Assembly (NCBI RefSeq): GCF_001423485.1
Contig: NZ_LMOD01000001.1
Span: 936,617-1,000,616, forward strand
DNA from: Microbacterium sp. Leaf320
Lineage (GTDB): Bacteria > Actinomycetota > Actinomycetes > Actinomycetales > Microbacteriaceae
Length of the DNA stretch: 64,000 bases
Reading direction: 5' to 3'
Shown: positions 48,495 through 59,596 of the stretch, one piece after another
Layout of the letters: each line of letters begins with the position of its first letter
Numbering within the stretch: the first letter of the stretch is position 1
Program-made: the position numbers and the translations under genes
Notes under the pieces: model-generated
What the model was told of the DNA's origin: nothing
The model's database searches: none
The model's input: only the letters and a program-made list of their open reading frames with translations

Positions 48495-49520
48495 TTATAG
48501 GTCATCGAGGCGAAGCGCCCCGTCCGGGTGCGCCACACCGAGGTGCGCATAGGCCTCGGGCATCGCGACGCGCCCTCGGGGCGTCCGCCCGAGGAAACCG
48601 ATTCGCACGAGGTACGGCTCGACGACGCTCTCGACCGTCTCGGCCTCCTCGCCGACCGCGACCGCGAGGGTGCTCAGGCCCACGGGGCCTCCGCGGAATC
48701 GTCGCACGAGGGCCTCGAGAACCGCTCTGTCGAGGCGATCGAGACCGATGGGATCGACATCGTAGAGTTCCAAGGCCGCCTGCACGCCCTCGAGCGTCGC
48801 CGCTCCTCCCCCGTGCACGAGGGCGTAGTCCCGCACGCGTCGCAGCAGCCGGTTCGCGATGCGGGGCGTCCCCCGCGACCGACGGGCGATCTCGGAGAGC
48901 GAGTCACGGGGGAGGTCTACCCCGAGCACCTGCGCCGAGCGATCGATGACCCGCTCGAGATCGGACTCGTCGTAGAACTCGAGGTGGCCCGTGAAGCCGA
49001 AGCGGTCGCGCAGGGGGTTGGGCAGCAGGCCCGAGCGTGTCGTCGCTCCGACCAGGGTGAACGGCGCGAGCTCCAGCGGGATGCTCGTCGCCCCCGCCCC
49101 CTTGCCCACCATGATGTCGATGCGGAAGTCCTCCATCGCGAGGTACAGCATCTCTTCCGCAGAGCGCGCCATGCGGTGGATCTCGTCGATGAACAGCACC
49201 TCGCCCGGCACCAGGCTCGACAGCAGCGCCGCGAGATCGCCGGCGTGCTGGATCGCGGGACCACTCGAGAGTCGGAGAGGGCGCTCGCTCTCGTGAGCGA
49301 CGATCATCGCGAGCGTGGTCTTGCCGAGCCCGGGAGGACCCGCGAGCAGGATGTGATCGGGGGGCCGGTTCTGGATGCGCGCCGCGTCGAGGAGCAGCTG
49401 GAGCTGGCCGCGCACCTTCTGCTGCCCGACGAACTCGCCGAGACTCGTCGGGCGCAGTGCGCCTTCGATCGCGAGCTCCGTGTCGTCGGAGGGCTCCGTG
49501 GCGTCGAGGGCGTCAGACAC
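48495..49520 (-). CDS. ruvB: Holliday junction branch migration helicase RuvB
   Basis: 341 residues. Walker [15 protein letters not shown] (near 62), Walker [11 protein letters not shown] (near 112), sensor 1 [11 protein letters not shown], arginine-finger region [12 protein letters not shown], and the C-terminal winged helix ending [17 protein letters not shown]. Overlaps ruvA by 8 nt. Confidence 0.98.
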   Translation of the reverse strand: MSDALDATEPSDDTELAIEGALRPTSLGEFVGQQKVRGQLQLLLDAARIQNRPPDHILLAGPPGLGKTTLAMIVAHESERPLRLSSGPAIQHAGDLAALLSSLVPGEVLFIDEIHRMARSAEEMLYLAMEDFRIDIMVGKGAGATSIPLELAPFTLVGATTRSGLLPNPLRDRFGFTGHLEFYDESDLERVIDRSAQVLGVDLPRDSLSEIARRSRGTPRIANRLLRRVRDYALVHGGGAATLEGVQAALELYDVDPIGLDRLDRAVLEALVRRFRGGPVGLSTLAVAVGEEAETVESVVEPYLVRIGFLGRTPRGRVAMPEAYAHLGVAHPDGALRLDDL

Positions 49521-50118
49521 GTGCAGGCCCCAGAAGTGCCAGGGTCCGACGCAGCAGCGGCGCGACGGTCGCGCGCTCGGCGTCGGTGGCTTCCGCAGCG
49601 GTCTGGGCCGCGGCCTCGGCGGCGACCTTCTCTGACCATCCGAGGCCGACCAGAGCGGCAGTCACCTGATCCACCACGTCGACGGGTCCGCTCGCCGTCT
49701 GCTTCGCCGGCGAGCCCACCGGGTGCACCTTGCCCGCGAGCTGGAGGACGATGAGCTTGGCCGTCTTGGGGCCGATGCCGGAGACGCGCCGGAACGGCGC
49801 GTCATCCTCGGCCGTCACTGCGTCGGCGATCTGATCCACGGTGAGATGCGACAGCACACCGAGCGCGGACTTCGGCCCGACCCCCGTCACGCTGATCAGC
49901 AGCCCGAAGATCTCGAGTTCGCTGCGGTCGGCGAAGCCGAAGAGCGACAGCGAGTCCTCGCGCACGATCAGACTCGTGTGCAGCAGCAGTTTCTCGCCGA
50001 CGGTCGCCGTGTGGGCCACGTCGGCGGGAACGGCGACCGAGAACCCGACGCCTCCGACGTCGATGATGACCTGATCGGCGGTCGAGTGGAGGACGGCGCC
50101 GTGCAGCGAGGAGATCAT
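49513..50118 (-). CDS. ruvA: Holliday junction DNA-binding subunit RuvA
   Basis: 201 residues. N-terminal OB fold ([26 protein letters not shown]), two HhH motifs ([18 protein letters not shown] and [19 protein letters not shown]) and a flexible linker to the C-terminal RuvB-binding domain. Nine nucleotides after ruvC. Confidence 0.97.
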   Translation of the reverse strand: MISSLHGAVLHSTADQVIIDVGGVGFSVAVPADVAHTATVGEKLLLHTSLIVREDSLSLFGFADRSELEIFGLLISVTGVGPKSALGVLSHLTVDQIADAVTAEDDAPFRRVSGIGPKTAKLIVLQLAGKVHPVGSPAKQTASGPVDVVDQVTAALVGLGWSEKVAAEAAAQTAAEATDAERATVAPLLRRTLALLGPARV

Positions 50119-50127
50119 CCCCTCAGC

Positions 50128-50709
50128 CTACGCACCCGGTCGTATATATGTTCGAGCGACACGCTCCGCGTCGGCCCAGGCGCGCTGGGCGGGCGTGAGG
50201 GCCCCCTGACCCGGCGCGCCGGCGCTCCCGCGACGCCAGGCGTGGCACAGCGCGATCGCGAGGGCATCCGCGGCGTCGGCCGGCTGAGGAGGAGCATCCA
50301 GGCGCAGGATGCGCGCGATCATCGACTGCACCTGCCGCTTGTCCGCCGAGCCGTAACCGGTGACAGCAGCCTTCACCTCGCTCGGAGTGTGCGTGGCAGC
50401 AGGAAGACCCGCCTCGGCCGCGAGCAGCAGCGCAACACCGCTCGCCTGGGCCGTGCCCATCACGGTATGGGTGTTCTGCTGAGCGAATACGCGCTCGACG
50501 GCCACGGCATCCGGGTTGTGCTCCGCGATGACCTCGCGGATGCCGGCGGCGACGAGCGCGAGCCTCTCACCGATCGGCAGGTCGGGCGCCGACCGGATGA
50601 CGCCGACGTGCACGAGCGTGCCGCGGCGCGACCCGTCGACATCGACGACCCCGACACCGCAGCGGGTGAGGCCGGGGTCGATGCCGAGCACGCGAAGCGA
50701 GGAGGTCAC
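50128..50709 (-). CDS. ruvC: Holliday junction resolvase RuvC
   Basis: 193 residues from GTG 50709. Catalytic acidic residues in [42 protein letters not shown] and the [14 protein letters not shown] cluster. Completes the ruvCAB set. A TAGCCT-N6-GTG arrangement suggests a leaderless transcript starting here. Confidence 0.97.
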   Translation of the reverse strand: MTSSLRVLGIDPGLTRCGVGVVDVDGSRRGTLVHVGVIRSAPDLPIGERLALVAAGIREVIAEHNPDAVAVERVFAQQNTHTVMGTAQASGVALLLAAEAGLPAATHTPSEVKAAVTGYGSADKRQVQSMIARILRLDAPPQPADAADALAIALCHAWRRGSAGAPGQGALTPAQRAWADAERVARTYIRPGA

Positions 50710-50715
50710 CCCTCC

Positions 50716-50721
50716 AGGCTA
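50716..50721 (-). promoter_or_regulatory. Candidate -10 box for a leaderless ruvC transcript
   Basis: TAGCCT on the minus strand, then GGAGGG, then the ruvC GTG, in the 45-nt gap after yebC. Same layout as at hisE and rarA. The GGAGGG would also serve as a ribosome-binding site in a read-through message, so the two explanations cannot be separated from sequence alone. Confidence 0.4.
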
Positions 50722-50754
50722 TTCGTCGTCATCGCCTGCGGACGCTCGCCGCGC

Positions 50755-51516
50755 CTACGCGTCGTCGTTCTCGAGCTCTGCCTGCACGTCGGCCGTGAGA
50801 TCGAAGTTGGTGAAGACGTTCTGCACGTCTTCACTGTCTTCGAGCGCGTCGATGAGACGGAAGATCTTGCGCGCGGTGTCGGCGTCGATCTCGACCTTGA
50901 GGTTCGGCACGAACTCCACGTCGGCCGACTCGTAGTCGATGCCGGCCTCCTGCAGAGCGCTGCGGACGGTCACGAGATCGGTCGCCTCGGTGATGATCTC
51001 GAAGCCCTCGGCGTGGGGCTCGATCTCTTCGGCGCCAGCTTCGAGAGCCGCCATCATGACGTCGTCCTCGGTCGTCCCCTCGGAGCCGACGACGATGACA
51101 CCCTTGCGACTGAAGTTGTACGCCACGCTGCCGGGATCGGCGAGAGTGCCGCCGTTGCGGCTGAGCGCCGTGCGCACCTCTGCAGCTGCCCGGTTCTTGT
51201 TGTCGGTCAGACACTCGATCATCATCGCGACGCCGTTGGGTCCGTAGCCTTCGTACATGATCGAGGTGTACTCGACCGCTTCGCCGCCGATGCCCGCTCC
51301 GCGCTTCACCGCGCGGTCGATGTTGTCCTTCGGGACAGACGTCTTCTTCGCCTTCTGCACGGCGTCGAACAGCGTCGGGTTCCCCTGCAGGTCGGCTCCG
51401 CCGAGCTTGGCGGCGACCTCGATGTTCTTGATGAGCTTGGCCCAGGACTTGGCGCGCCTGGAGTCGATGATGGCCTTCTTGTGCTTCGTGGTGGCCCACT
51501 TGGAATGCCCGGACAT
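50755..51516 (-). CDS. yebC: YebC/PmpR family DNA-binding regulator
   Basis: 253 residues from ATG 51516 ([20 protein letters not shown], the family hallmark). Also [28 protein letters not shown] and [18 protein letters not shown]. Transcriptional or translational regulator in other bacteria. Normally next to pdxT in actinobacteria; here the phosphotransferase, decarboxylase and jet genes intervene. Confidence 0.96.
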   Translation of the reverse strand: MSGHSKWATTKHKKAIIDSRRAKSWAKLIKNIEVAAKLGGADLQGNPTLFDAVQKAKKTSVPKDNIDRAVKRGAGIGGEAVEYTSIMYEGYGPNGVAMMIECLTDNKNRAAAEVRTALSRNGGTLADPGSVAYNFSRKGVIVVGSEGTTEDDVMMAALEAGAEEIEPHAEGFEIITEATDLVTVRSALQEAGIDYESADVEFVPNLKVEIDADTARKIFRLIDALEDSEDVQNVFTNFDLTADVQAELENDDA

Positions 51517-51566
51517 AAGTCTCCGCTCGTCGTATCCGCCCGTGGGCTCGGCCCAGGGCATCGTCC

Positions 51567-51572
51567 ATTCTA
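51567..51572 (-). promoter_or_regulatory. Candidate -10 box of yebC
   Basis: TAGAAT on the minus strand about 50 bases upstream of the yebC start, in the divergent gap (51517-51675) shared with the rightward phosphotransferase gene. No clear -35. Confidence 0.4.
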
Positions 51573-51675
51573 TCGAACCATGCCCGCTCCATGCGGCTGC
51601 ACACGTGTCGAGGGACTGCTGTCGACCGCTGATAGCGTCGATCGGATCAGCCGACCGCAGAGGACGCACCCGATC

Positions 51676-52629
51676 ATGATCTCAGGCGCCGACCGCCTCC
51701 GCCCCGAGTGGACGTCTCTTCCCCCTGGCATCCGCTCGGGGGTCATCGGAGCGATCGGCGGTCAGTTCGTCTCCGACTCCCCCGCACACGGAGGCTTCAG
51801 CGCCTCGTACGCCGGCGTCGTCGTGACGACGGTCGGGCGCGCCTTCGTCAAGGCATGCGGTGCCGACTGGCACGCGGACTCCCTTCATTTCCTCCGCGAG
51901 GAGATCCGCGCCGTCTCGATGCTCCCACCGCATCTCGGGCCGTCGGTGCGCGCGACGATCGATACGGATGCCGGTGTCGCGCTCGTGCTGGAAGCGATCG
52001 ACGGCCGGCATCCTGGTGCGACCTGGACCACTCGCGATCTCGACTCCATCGCTGCGAGCATGGCTCGGCTGTCGGCCACTGCTGCGCCTGAGGGGATGGA
52101 GAGGGCGGAGAACAGGATGATCCCGGGCTTCACACGATGGGCGCAGATCGCAGAGGATCCGCTCCTGCTCGCGGGCCTGCCGATGTCTCTGCGCGCACGG
52201 ATGCCGGAGTTGAGGGAGGTCGAGAAGGAGTTCCGCGACGCTCTGCACGGCGATGCCATCGTCCACGACGATCTGCGAGCCGACAACATCCTGATCAGCG
52301 ACGGTGAGGCGCGTCTTCTCGACTGGCCGCACGCGCGCCGTGGCGCGGCGTGGGTAGATCTCCCCTGCTTCCTCCCCAGCGTCGAAGCATCGGGAGGCCC
52401 CCGATGTGAGGATGCGTGGCGGATCTTCGAAGCCCACGGCGCACCGACGCAGCACGCGCTGCTCCCGGTCATCTCGGGCTTCGCGTCGTTCCTCTGGTTC
52501 AACCAGGCTCAGCCGGAGATCCCCCAGCTGCCGGGGCTGCGGGCGTTCCAGCGACAGCAGGCCGTACCCGCCCTCCGATGGCTGGCGAGCGTGACCGAAG
52601 GGCTGACGGGCAGCATCCCCCTGGTGTGA
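51676..52629 (+). CDS. Aminoglycoside phosphotransferase-family (APH-fold) protein
   Basis: 317 residues from ATG 51676. Kinase-like fold: Gly-rich N-lobe region [15 protein letters not shown], catalytic loop [12 protein letters not shown] (Brenner Asp near 196) and the metal-binding [14 protein letters not shown], then an all-helical C-terminus. Typical of small-molecule kinases (choline, aminoglycoside, homoserine-like); substrate unknown, antibiotic resistance not implied. A much longer open frame through 49723 is antisense to ruvA/ruvC/yebC. Followed after 27 bases by the decarboxylase gene. Confidence 0.82.
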   Translation: MISGADRLRPEWTSLPPGIRSGVIGAIGGQFVSDSPAHGGFSASYAGVVVTTVGRAFVKACGADWHADSLHFLREEIRAVSMLPPHLGPSVRATIDTDAGVALVLEAIDGRHPGATWTTRDLDSIAASMARLSATAAPEGMERAENRMIPGFTRWAQIAEDPLLLAGLPMSLRARMPELREVEKEFRDALHGDAIVHDDLRADNILISDGEARLLDWPHARRGAAWVDLPCFLPSVEASGGPRCEDAWRIFEAHGAPTQHALLPVISGFASFLWFNQAQPEIPQLPGLRAFQRQQAVPALRWLASVTEGLTGSIPLV

Positions 52630-52656
52630 CGCGGATCACGGGTGTAGTCCTGACTC

Positions 52657-54036
52657 ATGGACCACAGCGTCGACGATGACAGGATCCGCGGGTTGGACGC
52701 CGCCCACCGCGCGGCAATCGAGTTCCTCAGTTCGCTCGACGACAGACCGGTGTGGCCGCGTGCGACTCTCGCCGAGATGCTCGACGCATTCGGCGGACCG
52801 CTGCCCGCTGAGGGACTGGATGCCGAGGACGTCATCGGGCAGATCGTGTCACGGGCAGACCCCGGCCTCGTCGCCATCCCCGGCGGACGCTTCTTCGGAT
52901 TCGTGATAGGCGGTACGCATCCTGCCGCACTCGCCGCCGACTGGCTCGTCTCGGCCTGGGACCAGAATTCGGGGTCGGCGCTGCTCACGCCGACGACCGT
53001 GGCGTTGGAGCGCGTAGCTGGGCGATGGATGCTCGACATCCTCGGTCTGCCCGAATCCGCGAGCGTCGGATTCGTCACGGGAGGCCAGATGGCGAACTTC
53101 ACCTGCCTCTCGACGGCCCGCAACGCCGTGCTCGCCCGAGTCGGATGGAACCTCAGCGAGCAGGGGCTGCGGGAGTCTCCGCCGATCCGCTTCGTCGTGG
53201 GCGCCGATCGTCACGGATCGATCGACCGAGCGGCCCGCTTCCTCGGGATCGGCCGCACCGAGATCACCGTCGTCGAATCCGACGACGAGGGACGCATGCG
53301 CCCCGACGCGCTGAGCCGTGTGCTCGACACCGGCTCAGGACCGGCCATCGTCTGTCTTCAGGCCGGCGAAGTGCACACCGGAGCGTTCGACGACTTCGCA
53401 GCCCTCGTGCCGATCGCCCACGAGCACGGCGCCTGGGTGCACGTCGATGGGGCGTTCGGACTGTGGGCAGCGGCATCCGAGTCGCTACGGCCGCTCACGG
53501 CAGGCATGTCCGGCGCCGACTCCTGGGCCACCGATGCGCACAAGACGCTCAACGTGCCCTACGACTGCGGGATGGCCATCGTCCGGGACCCCGCCGACTC
53601 GATCGCCGCGTTCCGCACCGGCGGCGACTACCTGATCTACACGAGTCTGGATCCCTGGGACGTCACCCCGGAGCTCTCGCGTCGCGCGCGCGGCGTACCC
53701 GCCTGGGCGGCGATGCGCAGTCTGGGGAAGGATGGGATTGCGCACCTGATCGACAGGCTGCATGAGAACGCGGTCGCGATGGCCGCGGGGCTCGCCTCGA
53801 TCGACGGCATCCGCATCCTCAACGAGGTCGGTTACACCCAGGTCATGTTCCGGCTCGATGAAGACGACGCGACCCGCGCCCTCGGTGAGGCCGTTCTCGT
53901 CGAGGGAACGGCCGCTCTGACCGGCGCCGAATGGCGAGGCCGCGCAGCGTTGCGCTGCTCGATGTCGTCCTGGGCGACGACCCGAGACGACATCGACCGC
54001 ACGGTCGACGCGATCCGGGACCTCGTGGCCGGGTGA
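52657..54036 (+). CDS. PLP-dependent group II (aromatic amino acid-type) decarboxylase
   Basis: 459 residues, fold-type I PLP enzyme. Substrate-domain N-terminus, GGQMANFTCLSTARNA (cofactor phosphate loop), VHVDGAFGLWAA (Asp that pairs with the pyridine N) and the Schiff-base Lys in TDAHKTLNVPYDCG (Lys 296). Closest to the aspartate/aromatic-amino-acid decarboxylase family (DDC/GAD/PanP-like); substrate not determinable from sequence. TAGTCC lies six bases before the ATG. Convergent with jetC, 16 nt apart. Confidence 0.88.
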   Translation: MDHSVDDDRIRGLDAAHRAAIEFLSSLDDRPVWPRATLAEMLDAFGGPLPAEGLDAEDVIGQIVSRADPGLVAIPGGRFFGFVIGGTHPAALAADWLVSAWDQNSGSALLTPTTVALERVAGRWMLDILGLPESASVGFVTGGQMANFTCLSTARNAVLARVGWNLSEQGLRESPPIRFVVGADRHGSIDRAARFLGIGRTEITVVESDDEGRMRPDALSRVLDTGSGPAIVCLQAGEVHTGAFDDFAALVPIAHEHGAWVHVDGAFGLWAAASESLRPLTAGMSGADSWATDAHKTLNVPYDCGMAIVRDPADSIAAFRTGGDYLIYTSLDPWDVTPELSRRARGVPAWAAMRSLGKDGIAHLIDRLHENAVAMAAGLASIDGIRILNEVGYTQVMFRLDEDDATRALGEAVLVEGTAALTGAEWRGRAALRCSMSSWATTRDDIDRTVDAIRDLVAG

Positions 54037-54052
54037 GCCGCGTCGAGTCCGA

Positions 54053-57000
54053 TCACTCGGTCCCGGCGGGCAGACCGACCTTGGGCCGGGCCCACGAGCG
54101 CCCGCGAGTGTCCTTCAGGATGTCGTACTCCACGTCGACATGGGGTTCGATCGCACTGTACTTGTCGTTCGGCGCGCCGATCACGAGCTGGAAGCCGAGA
54201 CCCCGCCACGCACCGATCGCACGCTTCGTGAAGTGCGCGTCCGCCTTGATGAGTGCCTCGTCCATGAACACCGGCGCGTATCGCGGACGCTCAGCCCCCG
54301 CGTCGCCGAGCTGATATCGCAGAGCGGCCCCGACGATGAACGCGACGAGCTCCTGCGACTCTCCCCCGGACTTCTCGCCGATGTGGTCGTAGAGGGCCAC
54401 GTGCTCCCGTGTGGTGGCGTGGATCCGTTCGGCACTCACCCTGACGTGGTTGCGCACATCGATGAGCTCGGCGAAGTCCGGCGCGGTCCGCCGCATCCGG
54501 CCGATCAGGCGACTCATCCTCCGATAGACGCTCTCGCGATCCGCATCCGTCGCGGCTGCGTCGATGAGGCCGCGCACCTCGCGCAGCTCCCGACGGAATC
54601 GCCTGCGCGCCTCGGACTGATTCTCGCGCGGCGTGATCTGCAGGCGATGCTCGTCGTCGTAGAACGGCAGTTCTTCCATGATCCTGTTGATCGGGTCGAT
54701 GCGGTTCTTGATCTCGCGCAGCGAGCGACCGAGCGTCGAATCGAGACTCGTCAGATCGTTGCCGGAGAGCTTGAGCAGGCTGTCTCGCCACTCGGACTCC
54801 AGCTCGTGCAGGCCGTTGGTCTCGAGCGCGTCGAGAATGCCCTCGAACTCGGCGACCGACTCGTCGGGGTCGGCCAGGATCGTCAGGGTGTCCCAACGCT
54901 CGAGGAACCCCGTCATCAGGCGTCGCATCTGCTCGCGCTGGTCGGCATGCGCCGCAGCAGCCGACGTGCGATCCTCGAGCAGCCTGGTCGCCGCGGTGCG
55001 CAACGCGGAGTCGAGGTGGGCGAGTCGCTCCGACGCGGTGACGCTGACGGCCGAGTCCGCACCGAGGAAGCGCGCGTCGAGGAAGGAACGGTGCCGCTCC
55101 TCGAGAGCGATCTCCGACGCTTCCGCCGCATCCACGATGCGCTGGCACGCGTCGACCTGGTCCGTCACCTCGACCCAGCGATCCTGGGCGACCGTGAGGT
55201 CGCCGCCGAGACGGGAGTTCTCATCCCGCAGACGGCCTGCCCGCTTCCGGAGCTCCTCGGCCTGAGAACGCAGCTCGGCGATCTTCGGGTTCTCGTCGGT
55301 GACCTCCGCCTCGACCGCGAGCCAGCGCGCGCGTTCCGCAGACACGGCCTCGACATCGAGCTGATCCCAGGTGAGGTCCTCGATCTTCGCGTGCGCCTTG
55401 GCTGTGGCCTCGATCCGGTCGAGACCGGCCTCCGCCTCGGCAGCCGCGGAAGCCGCAGCATCCCGTCTGCTCTCCAGCTCGCTGATCTGTTCGTCGAGCT
55501 CGCGCAGACGGCGCGCATTCGAGAATCCGAGTAGGTTCGCGCGTCCGTGACCGCCATGCGACCCTCGGTCGCCCTGAGACACCTGCCCCGCGAGCGTGAG
55601 CGCACGAGGATGCTCGGCGAGCTCGGCCGAGGAGTCGACGCACACGTACTCGAACCGCTCACGGAGGCGCTGCTGGAGCCACCCTGTGAACGGGGTGGAC
55701 CGATGGTCGAGACGACCGGGAAGCGTTCGCGGGTCAGCCGTCCGCGATTCGACGAGACCGGTGTGCACACCTTCGTAGCTGATCCGCTCTGCGGTGCGGA
55801 CGGAGTCGATGGCGGCGCGGAAGCGTCCGAGGTTCGCGACGTCGATCAGCAGCGTCCGTGCGAATCCGCCGAGCGCGAGGTTGAACGCTTCCCGCCAGGG
55901 CTCGAACTCGGTGCGCACCTCGATCAGCTCGCCGACGAACGGCAGATCCGTCGGAGCGAGCCCGGCGGCCCGAGCGAGGAGGGCTCTCGACTCGTCCAGA
56001 TGCGCAGGAATGCTCCCGCGGAGTTCTCGCGCGCGCTCCCGTTCGGCCTGCACCCGGGCGAGCTCGCTCGCAGCAGCTCTGCGCGCAGACTCGGCATCGG
56101 CGAATGCGGCGCGCGCAGCACGGAGACCGGCCTGCGGGAGGTCTCGACCGAGACGGGCGAGCAGGTCCTCGAATCCGGCCGCGTCATGCACCTCCGCGCC
56201 GAGCTCGGCTGCGACGGCGTCGAAACGGGACCGCTCGCGCTGGATGTCCTCGAGCCGGCGCTCAACGCCGCGCAGCTCACGCTGAGCAGTCTCCAGGCGA
56301 TCGCCTCCCGACTGTCGCAGCACGTCCAGAAGCCCTTCACGCTCGACCTCGGCAGCGGCGATGAGGGCACTCTTCTCTCGCACCGCCAGCTGGAGGGCCT
56401 GAGTCCGGTCGCGCAGGTCGGTCTCCACCTCGCGCAGGAGGTCGAGACGACGTTCAGCGCTCCACAGCGCCGCGAGCGAGGTCGGCTCCGAGAAGACCCC
56501 GACCTCGTCCACGACCCGCATCCGCTGCGAAGCCGCCTCGATGCGCTCGGAGATCCCCCGGATCGGCTCGAGGGCCGCCACCTGCTGCTTCGCGACCAGC
56601 ATCCTCGTACGCGTGCTCTCGAGCTCGTCGAAGTGAGCGACCACCGCGTCCGCGGTCGCCATCGTCTCGGGTTCCTCGAGCACGAGCTTCTTGTACAGGT
56701 CGTCGACCGTGGTGATCTGCTGGCCGGCCTGGATCCGGGCGAGGAGGCTGATCGCCTTGGCGCCGGATCCTGCGGCACCGATTCCGAGCACCGCGTGCAG
56801 GCGCGCGGAGAACTCGCGATCGGTCGCGACCGGATCGAGGCCGACGGCGCGCACCGACGCGTCATTGAGACGCTGAGCCACGGCCCGCTCGAGGAGCGTG
56901 AGATCGAAGGCTCCGTCGATCGTGGCGCGAAGCCTCGTGGTGTCCTCGAGCGTCCGGGCATCCGCGGGGATGTACCAGCCGCGCACCGCCGTGAAGCGCG

Positions 57001-57412
57001 ACCCGTCGTGATCCAGCCAGGTCATCGAGACGGCGCTCCATGTGTCCTCGCCGTCACCGCGCAGCACGCGGAGCTTGGTGCCCTCGTCGGTGCGGGACTC
57101 GTCGATCTTGCCCCGGCCGTACGACAGGATGTTCCGCTGCTCCTCGCCGCGCGGGCGCCCCGTGACCCCGCCGTTCGAGGCACCGTTGAAGGGCGTCGTG
57201 TGCGGCATCATGAGGGCGATGTAGCCGTCCATGAGCGTGGACTTGCCAGACCCCGAACCGCCGCACAGCAGGGTCGCATCGGGCGAGAACCGCACCCGGT
57301 GCGGCCCACCGTCGTAGCCGCCCCAGTTGATGAGCTGCAGCTCTTCGGCGACCCACTGCTGGCCGCGGGAGCTCGCGGGGATCATCCCGAAGAGCGTGTC
57401 CATCATGGTCAT
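54053..57412 (-). CDS. jetC: JetC/MksB-type SMC-like ATPase
   Basis: 1119 residues from ATG 57412, which overlaps the jetB stop (ATGA). Walker [10 protein letters not shown] at 51-59; long coiled-coil arms (about 330-480 and 690-900, Glu/Arg/Ala-rich heptads) around a hinge-like middle (about 540-690); ABC signature [12 protein letters not shown] (near 1014) and Walker [14 protein letters not shown] (near 1050). Matches the MukB-like ATPase of Wadjet/MksBEF systems, which load on DNA and extrude loops. All ATPase residues look intact. Confidence 0.9.
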   Translation of the reverse strand: MTMMDTLFGMIPASSRGQQWVAEELQLINWGGYDGGPHRVRFSPDATLLCGGSGSGKSTLMDGYIALMMPHTTPFNGASNGGVTGRPRGEEQRNILSYGRGKIDESRTDEGTKLRVLRGDGEDTWSAVSMTWLDHDGSRFTAVRGWYIPADARTLEDTTRLRATIDGAFDLTLLERAVAQRLNDASVRAVGLDPVATDREFSARLHAVLGIGAAGSGAKAISLLARIQAGQQITTVDDLYKKLVLEEPETMATADAVVAHFDELESTRTRMLVAKQQVAALEPIRGISERIEAASQRMRVVDEVGVFSEPTSLAALWSAERRLDLLREVETDLRDRTQALQLAVREKSALIAAAEVEREGLLDVLRQSGGDRLETAQRELRGVERRLEDIQRERSRFDAVAAELGAEVHDAAGFEDLLARLGRDLPQAGLRAARAAFADAESARRAAASELARVQAERERARELRGSIPAHLDESRALLARAAGLAPTDLPFVGELIEVRTEFEPWREAFNLALGGFARTLLIDVANLGRFRAAIDSVRTAERISYEGVHTGLVESRTADPRTLPGRLDHRSTPFTGWLQQRLRERFEYVCVDSSAELAEHPRALTLAGQVSQGDRGSHGGHGRANLLGFSNARRLRELDEQISELESRRDAAASAAAEAEAGLDRIEATAKAHAKIEDLTWDQLDVEAVSAERARWLAVEAEVTDENPKIAELRSQAEELRKRAGRLRDENSRLGGDLTVAQDRWVEVTDQVDACQRIVDAAEASEIALEERHRSFLDARFLGADSAVSVTASERLAHLDSALRTAATRLLEDRTSAAAAHADQREQMRRLMTGFLERWDTLTILADPDESVAEFEGILDALETNGLHELESEWRDSLLKLSGNDLTSLDSTLGRSLREIKNRIDPINRIMEELPFYDDEHRLQITPRENQSEARRRFRRELREVRGLIDAAATDADRESVYRRMSRLIGRMRRTAPDFAELIDVRNHVRVSAERIHATTREHVALYDHIGEKSGGESQELVAFIVGAALRYQLGDAGAERPRYAPVFMDEALIKADAHFTKRAIGAWRGLGFQLVIGAPNDKYSAIEPHVDVEYDILKDTRGRSWARPKVGLPAGTE

Positions 57413-58074
57413 CGTGCCACCACCGCCTGGGCTCGCAGCCACTCCCGCAGCTCTTTGAGCGTCTCGGCGCTGAGCACCACCTCGACGAGAGCGGTGATCC
57501 GATACCGCCCGCTGGTCTCCTCCTGCACGATTCCCTCTCGGTCCAACCGGTCCAGCGCGCTGCGGATCGCCCGCTGCTGCTTCGCGGTTCCGCCGTCGAC
57601 ATCGGCGAAGTAGCTGAGGACCGTCTGCTCGACATCTTCGATGTCGATCCGCACGGAGCCCTCGCCGGATGCGGACTCGCGCTGGTAGACGGTTCGCAGA
57701 TGCACGAGCACGAGCGTCTCCGCTCGCGAATACGGAGAATCCTTCAGCAGCACGGGCATCTCGACTTCATCGGAGCGCAACTGCTGCTTGTACGCGAATC
57801 CTCGTGCGTGATCGATGATCAGCCGCAGGTAGATGTCATTGAGTCGCGACTCGATCACCTGCTGGTGCTCGAGCAGCAGCGTCCACTCGCGACGGTTGCG
57901 CTCCATCGAGAGGAAGCGGCGCTGGAGCAGGTGCACGAGCACCCGCCTGATCTCCGGATCGAGCGTGCCGCGGTCACCGGGGAAGTGCGCCTCGAGGTCG
58001 TCCTCCATCGCCGTGGGGGCGATGAAGCCCTCGTCCACGACGGCTGTGGTGAGGTCGTCGTCACTCATCTGCAT
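57409..58074 (-). CDS. jetB: JetB/MksE-type subunit (DUF4194)
   Basis: 221 residues (or 219 if the second ATG, 58068, is used). Winged-helix/kleisin-associated protein: [27 protein letters not shown] N-terminal region and [30 protein letters not shown], the MukE/MksE-type wHTH. Pairs with JetA and JetC; overlaps both by 4-14 nt. Confidence 0.87.
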   Translation of the reverse strand: MQMSDDDLTTAVVDEGFIAPTAMEDDLEAHFPGDRGTLDPEIRRVLVHLLQRRFLSMERNRREWTLLLEHQQVIESRLNDIYLRLIIDHARGFAYKQQLRSDEVEMPVLLKDSPYSRAETLVLVHLRTVYQRESASGEGSVRIDIEDVEQTVLSYFADVDGGTAKQQRAIRSALDRLDREGIVQEETSGRYRITALVEVVLSAETLKELREWLRAQAVVAR

Positions 58075-59524
58075 CTTCTTTCGTGCTGCGGGCGGTCACG
58101 GTGCCGAAGGCGAACCGGCGAGTCGTCCCGTCGGGTCTCAGGGCTTCGACCGTCGAGATCCCATCGCCATCGGTGAGACCGTTCCGGTGCGCGATCTCGA
58201 GAAGACCGAGGAGGTCGACAGGGCGTCTGGCCGCGTCAGGCACCGCCCCGAACGCCTCTGCGAGATCGAAGTCTGCCTCGAGCCCGGCGACGTACGCCTC
58301 GAGCTCCGCATAGCGCGGCCCGCCCCACGCCCGCGTGTCGTGATCGAGGAAGTCGACGTCGTCCGCGTCGGCGAGGGGCGCCGGAGCACGCGGAGGACGG
58401 ATGTCGCTGGTGGTCTGACGGAGATGCCCCAGATCGATCAGCGGCATGCTGCGTACCGGGTCGACGACTGTGGTCGGACCGGACCACCCGTGGAGCCCTG
58501 CGATGACGTCACGGAGGAGGTCGTCGATCTGACGATCGCGCAGCGGATCGTGGGTCTTCACCTGACCCGTGATCACGTGCGAGGCGCGACGCTGCGCGGC
58601 CAGCACCTCCTCGACCCCCAGCTCCACGCGTCGCGCGATCGCATCGAGCTCGGCACGCTGCGCGCCGTCGAGCATGCGCGCGAAGGGCTGGTCGAGCAGG
58701 CCGCGGAGCTGCTCGGTGAGGGCGTCGATGCGGTCGGGGTCGCCGATCAGGCGCAGGGCTCCCGCGAAGGCGCGTCCCTCCGGGGTCGACTGCATCACGT
58801 CCTGCGCACGCTGGAGGTACTCGCGCAGCACCTCGCTCGTCGGCCTCTCGTCCCTCCGGAGGTGGGCGACGACGTCGCGCTGCATCGCTCTGAGCGACTC
58901 GGCCACCCGAGTGAAGTCGGCGGGGAGCTCGCGCGCCAGGTGCAGCACGTTCTCCGCTTCCTCGAGGAGCTCCTCGTCGTCCGTGGGGTCCGCGTGTCCG
59001 GTTTCCTGGATGCGAGCGATCTCGGCGTCGAGCAGATCGCGCTCCGCGCGCAGTCGTGACAGGCGACGAACCGGGTCGACCTCGGCGCTGACCGAGAGAT
59101 GATCCACGGCATCCAGCAGGGTGCGGACGCGGGAGTTCGACACTCGAGTGCGCCCACCGCCGGTGCGGCCCGAGATCTCGAGCGCGGCGACGGCGTGGGC
59201 CGACAGGCGATAGACCTCGACGTCGTCGTCGATCTGCTGGATCAGCCAGCCGAGACGCACCCAGTTGCGGCACACGTCACGTCCGCTCCCCGAGGGCAGC
59301 TTCCTGTCGTCCTCGTCGTACCCCGCTGCGCGGAGCTCGTCGAGCACCTCGGCCAGTTCGGCGTGGGCATCAGCGACCGCGACCGAGGCGCGGTCTGCGT
59401 TGAACAGAAGGGTGAGCGATGCCACCACGAACGGGGCGAACCGTCCGTGCAGGAGATCGAGGGTCGGTGTGCTGAATGCGGTGACGGCACGCGCGAACGC
59501 GGCCTCAGCCCTGGATCCAGTCAC
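58061..59524 (-). CDS. jetA: JetA/MksF-type kleisin subunit (DUF3375)
   Basis: 487 residues from GTG 59524, the usual DUF3375 length. N-terminal [26 protein letters not shown], a winged-helix region with [17 protein letters not shown], coiled-coil centre (about 160-330), and a C-terminal wHTH ([19 protein letters not shown]). First gene of jetA-jetB-jetC. A TATTCT box seven bases before the GTG suggests a leaderless promoter. Confidence 0.88.
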   Translation of the reverse strand: MTGSRAEAAFARAVTAFSTPTLDLLHGRFAPFVVASLTLLFNADRASVAVADAHAELAEVLDELRAAGYDEDDRKLPSGSGRDVCRNWVRLGWLIQQIDDDVEVYRLSAHAVAALEISGRTGGGRTRVSNSRVRTLLDAVDHLSVSAEVDPVRRLSRLRAERDLLDAEIARIQETGHADPTDDEELLEEAENVLHLARELPADFTRVAESLRAMQRDVVAHLRRDERPTSEVLREYLQRAQDVMQSTPEGRAFAGALRLIGDPDRIDALTEQLRGLLDQPFARMLDGAQRAELDAIARRVELGVEEVLAAQRRASHVITGQVKTHDPLRDRQIDDLLRDVIAGLHGWSGPTTVVDPVRSMPLIDLGHLRQTTSDIRPPRAPAPLADADDVDFLDHDTRAWGGPRYAELEAYVAGLEADFDLAEAFGAVPDAARRPVDLLGLLEIAHRNGLTDGDGISTVEALRPDGTTRRFAFGTVTARSTKEDADE

Positions 59525-59531
59525 TCGAAAG

Positions 59532-59537
59532 AGAATA
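59532..59537 (-). promoter_or_regulatory. Candidate -10 box of the jet operon
   Basis: TATTCT on the minus strand, seven bases upstream of the jetA GTG, in the 72-nt gap after pdxT. No -35 visible. If real, jetA is translated from a leaderless message. Confidence 0.4.
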
Positions 59538-59596
59538 GTCCGACCTCGGGCTCCGGCCTGTCACCCCCGGTGCGTGGCGGGTCGCCCTCGACCCCG

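Noticed and set aside
49723..51675. Leftward extension of the phosphotransferase frame by about 650 codons
   Set aside because: This part is antisense to ruvA, ruvC and yebC; only the segment from the ATG at 51676 resembles a protein family.
54037..54052. Remnant of a jetD gene
   Set aside because: Only 16 nt lie between jetC and the convergent decarboxylase gene, so no fragment could be present.
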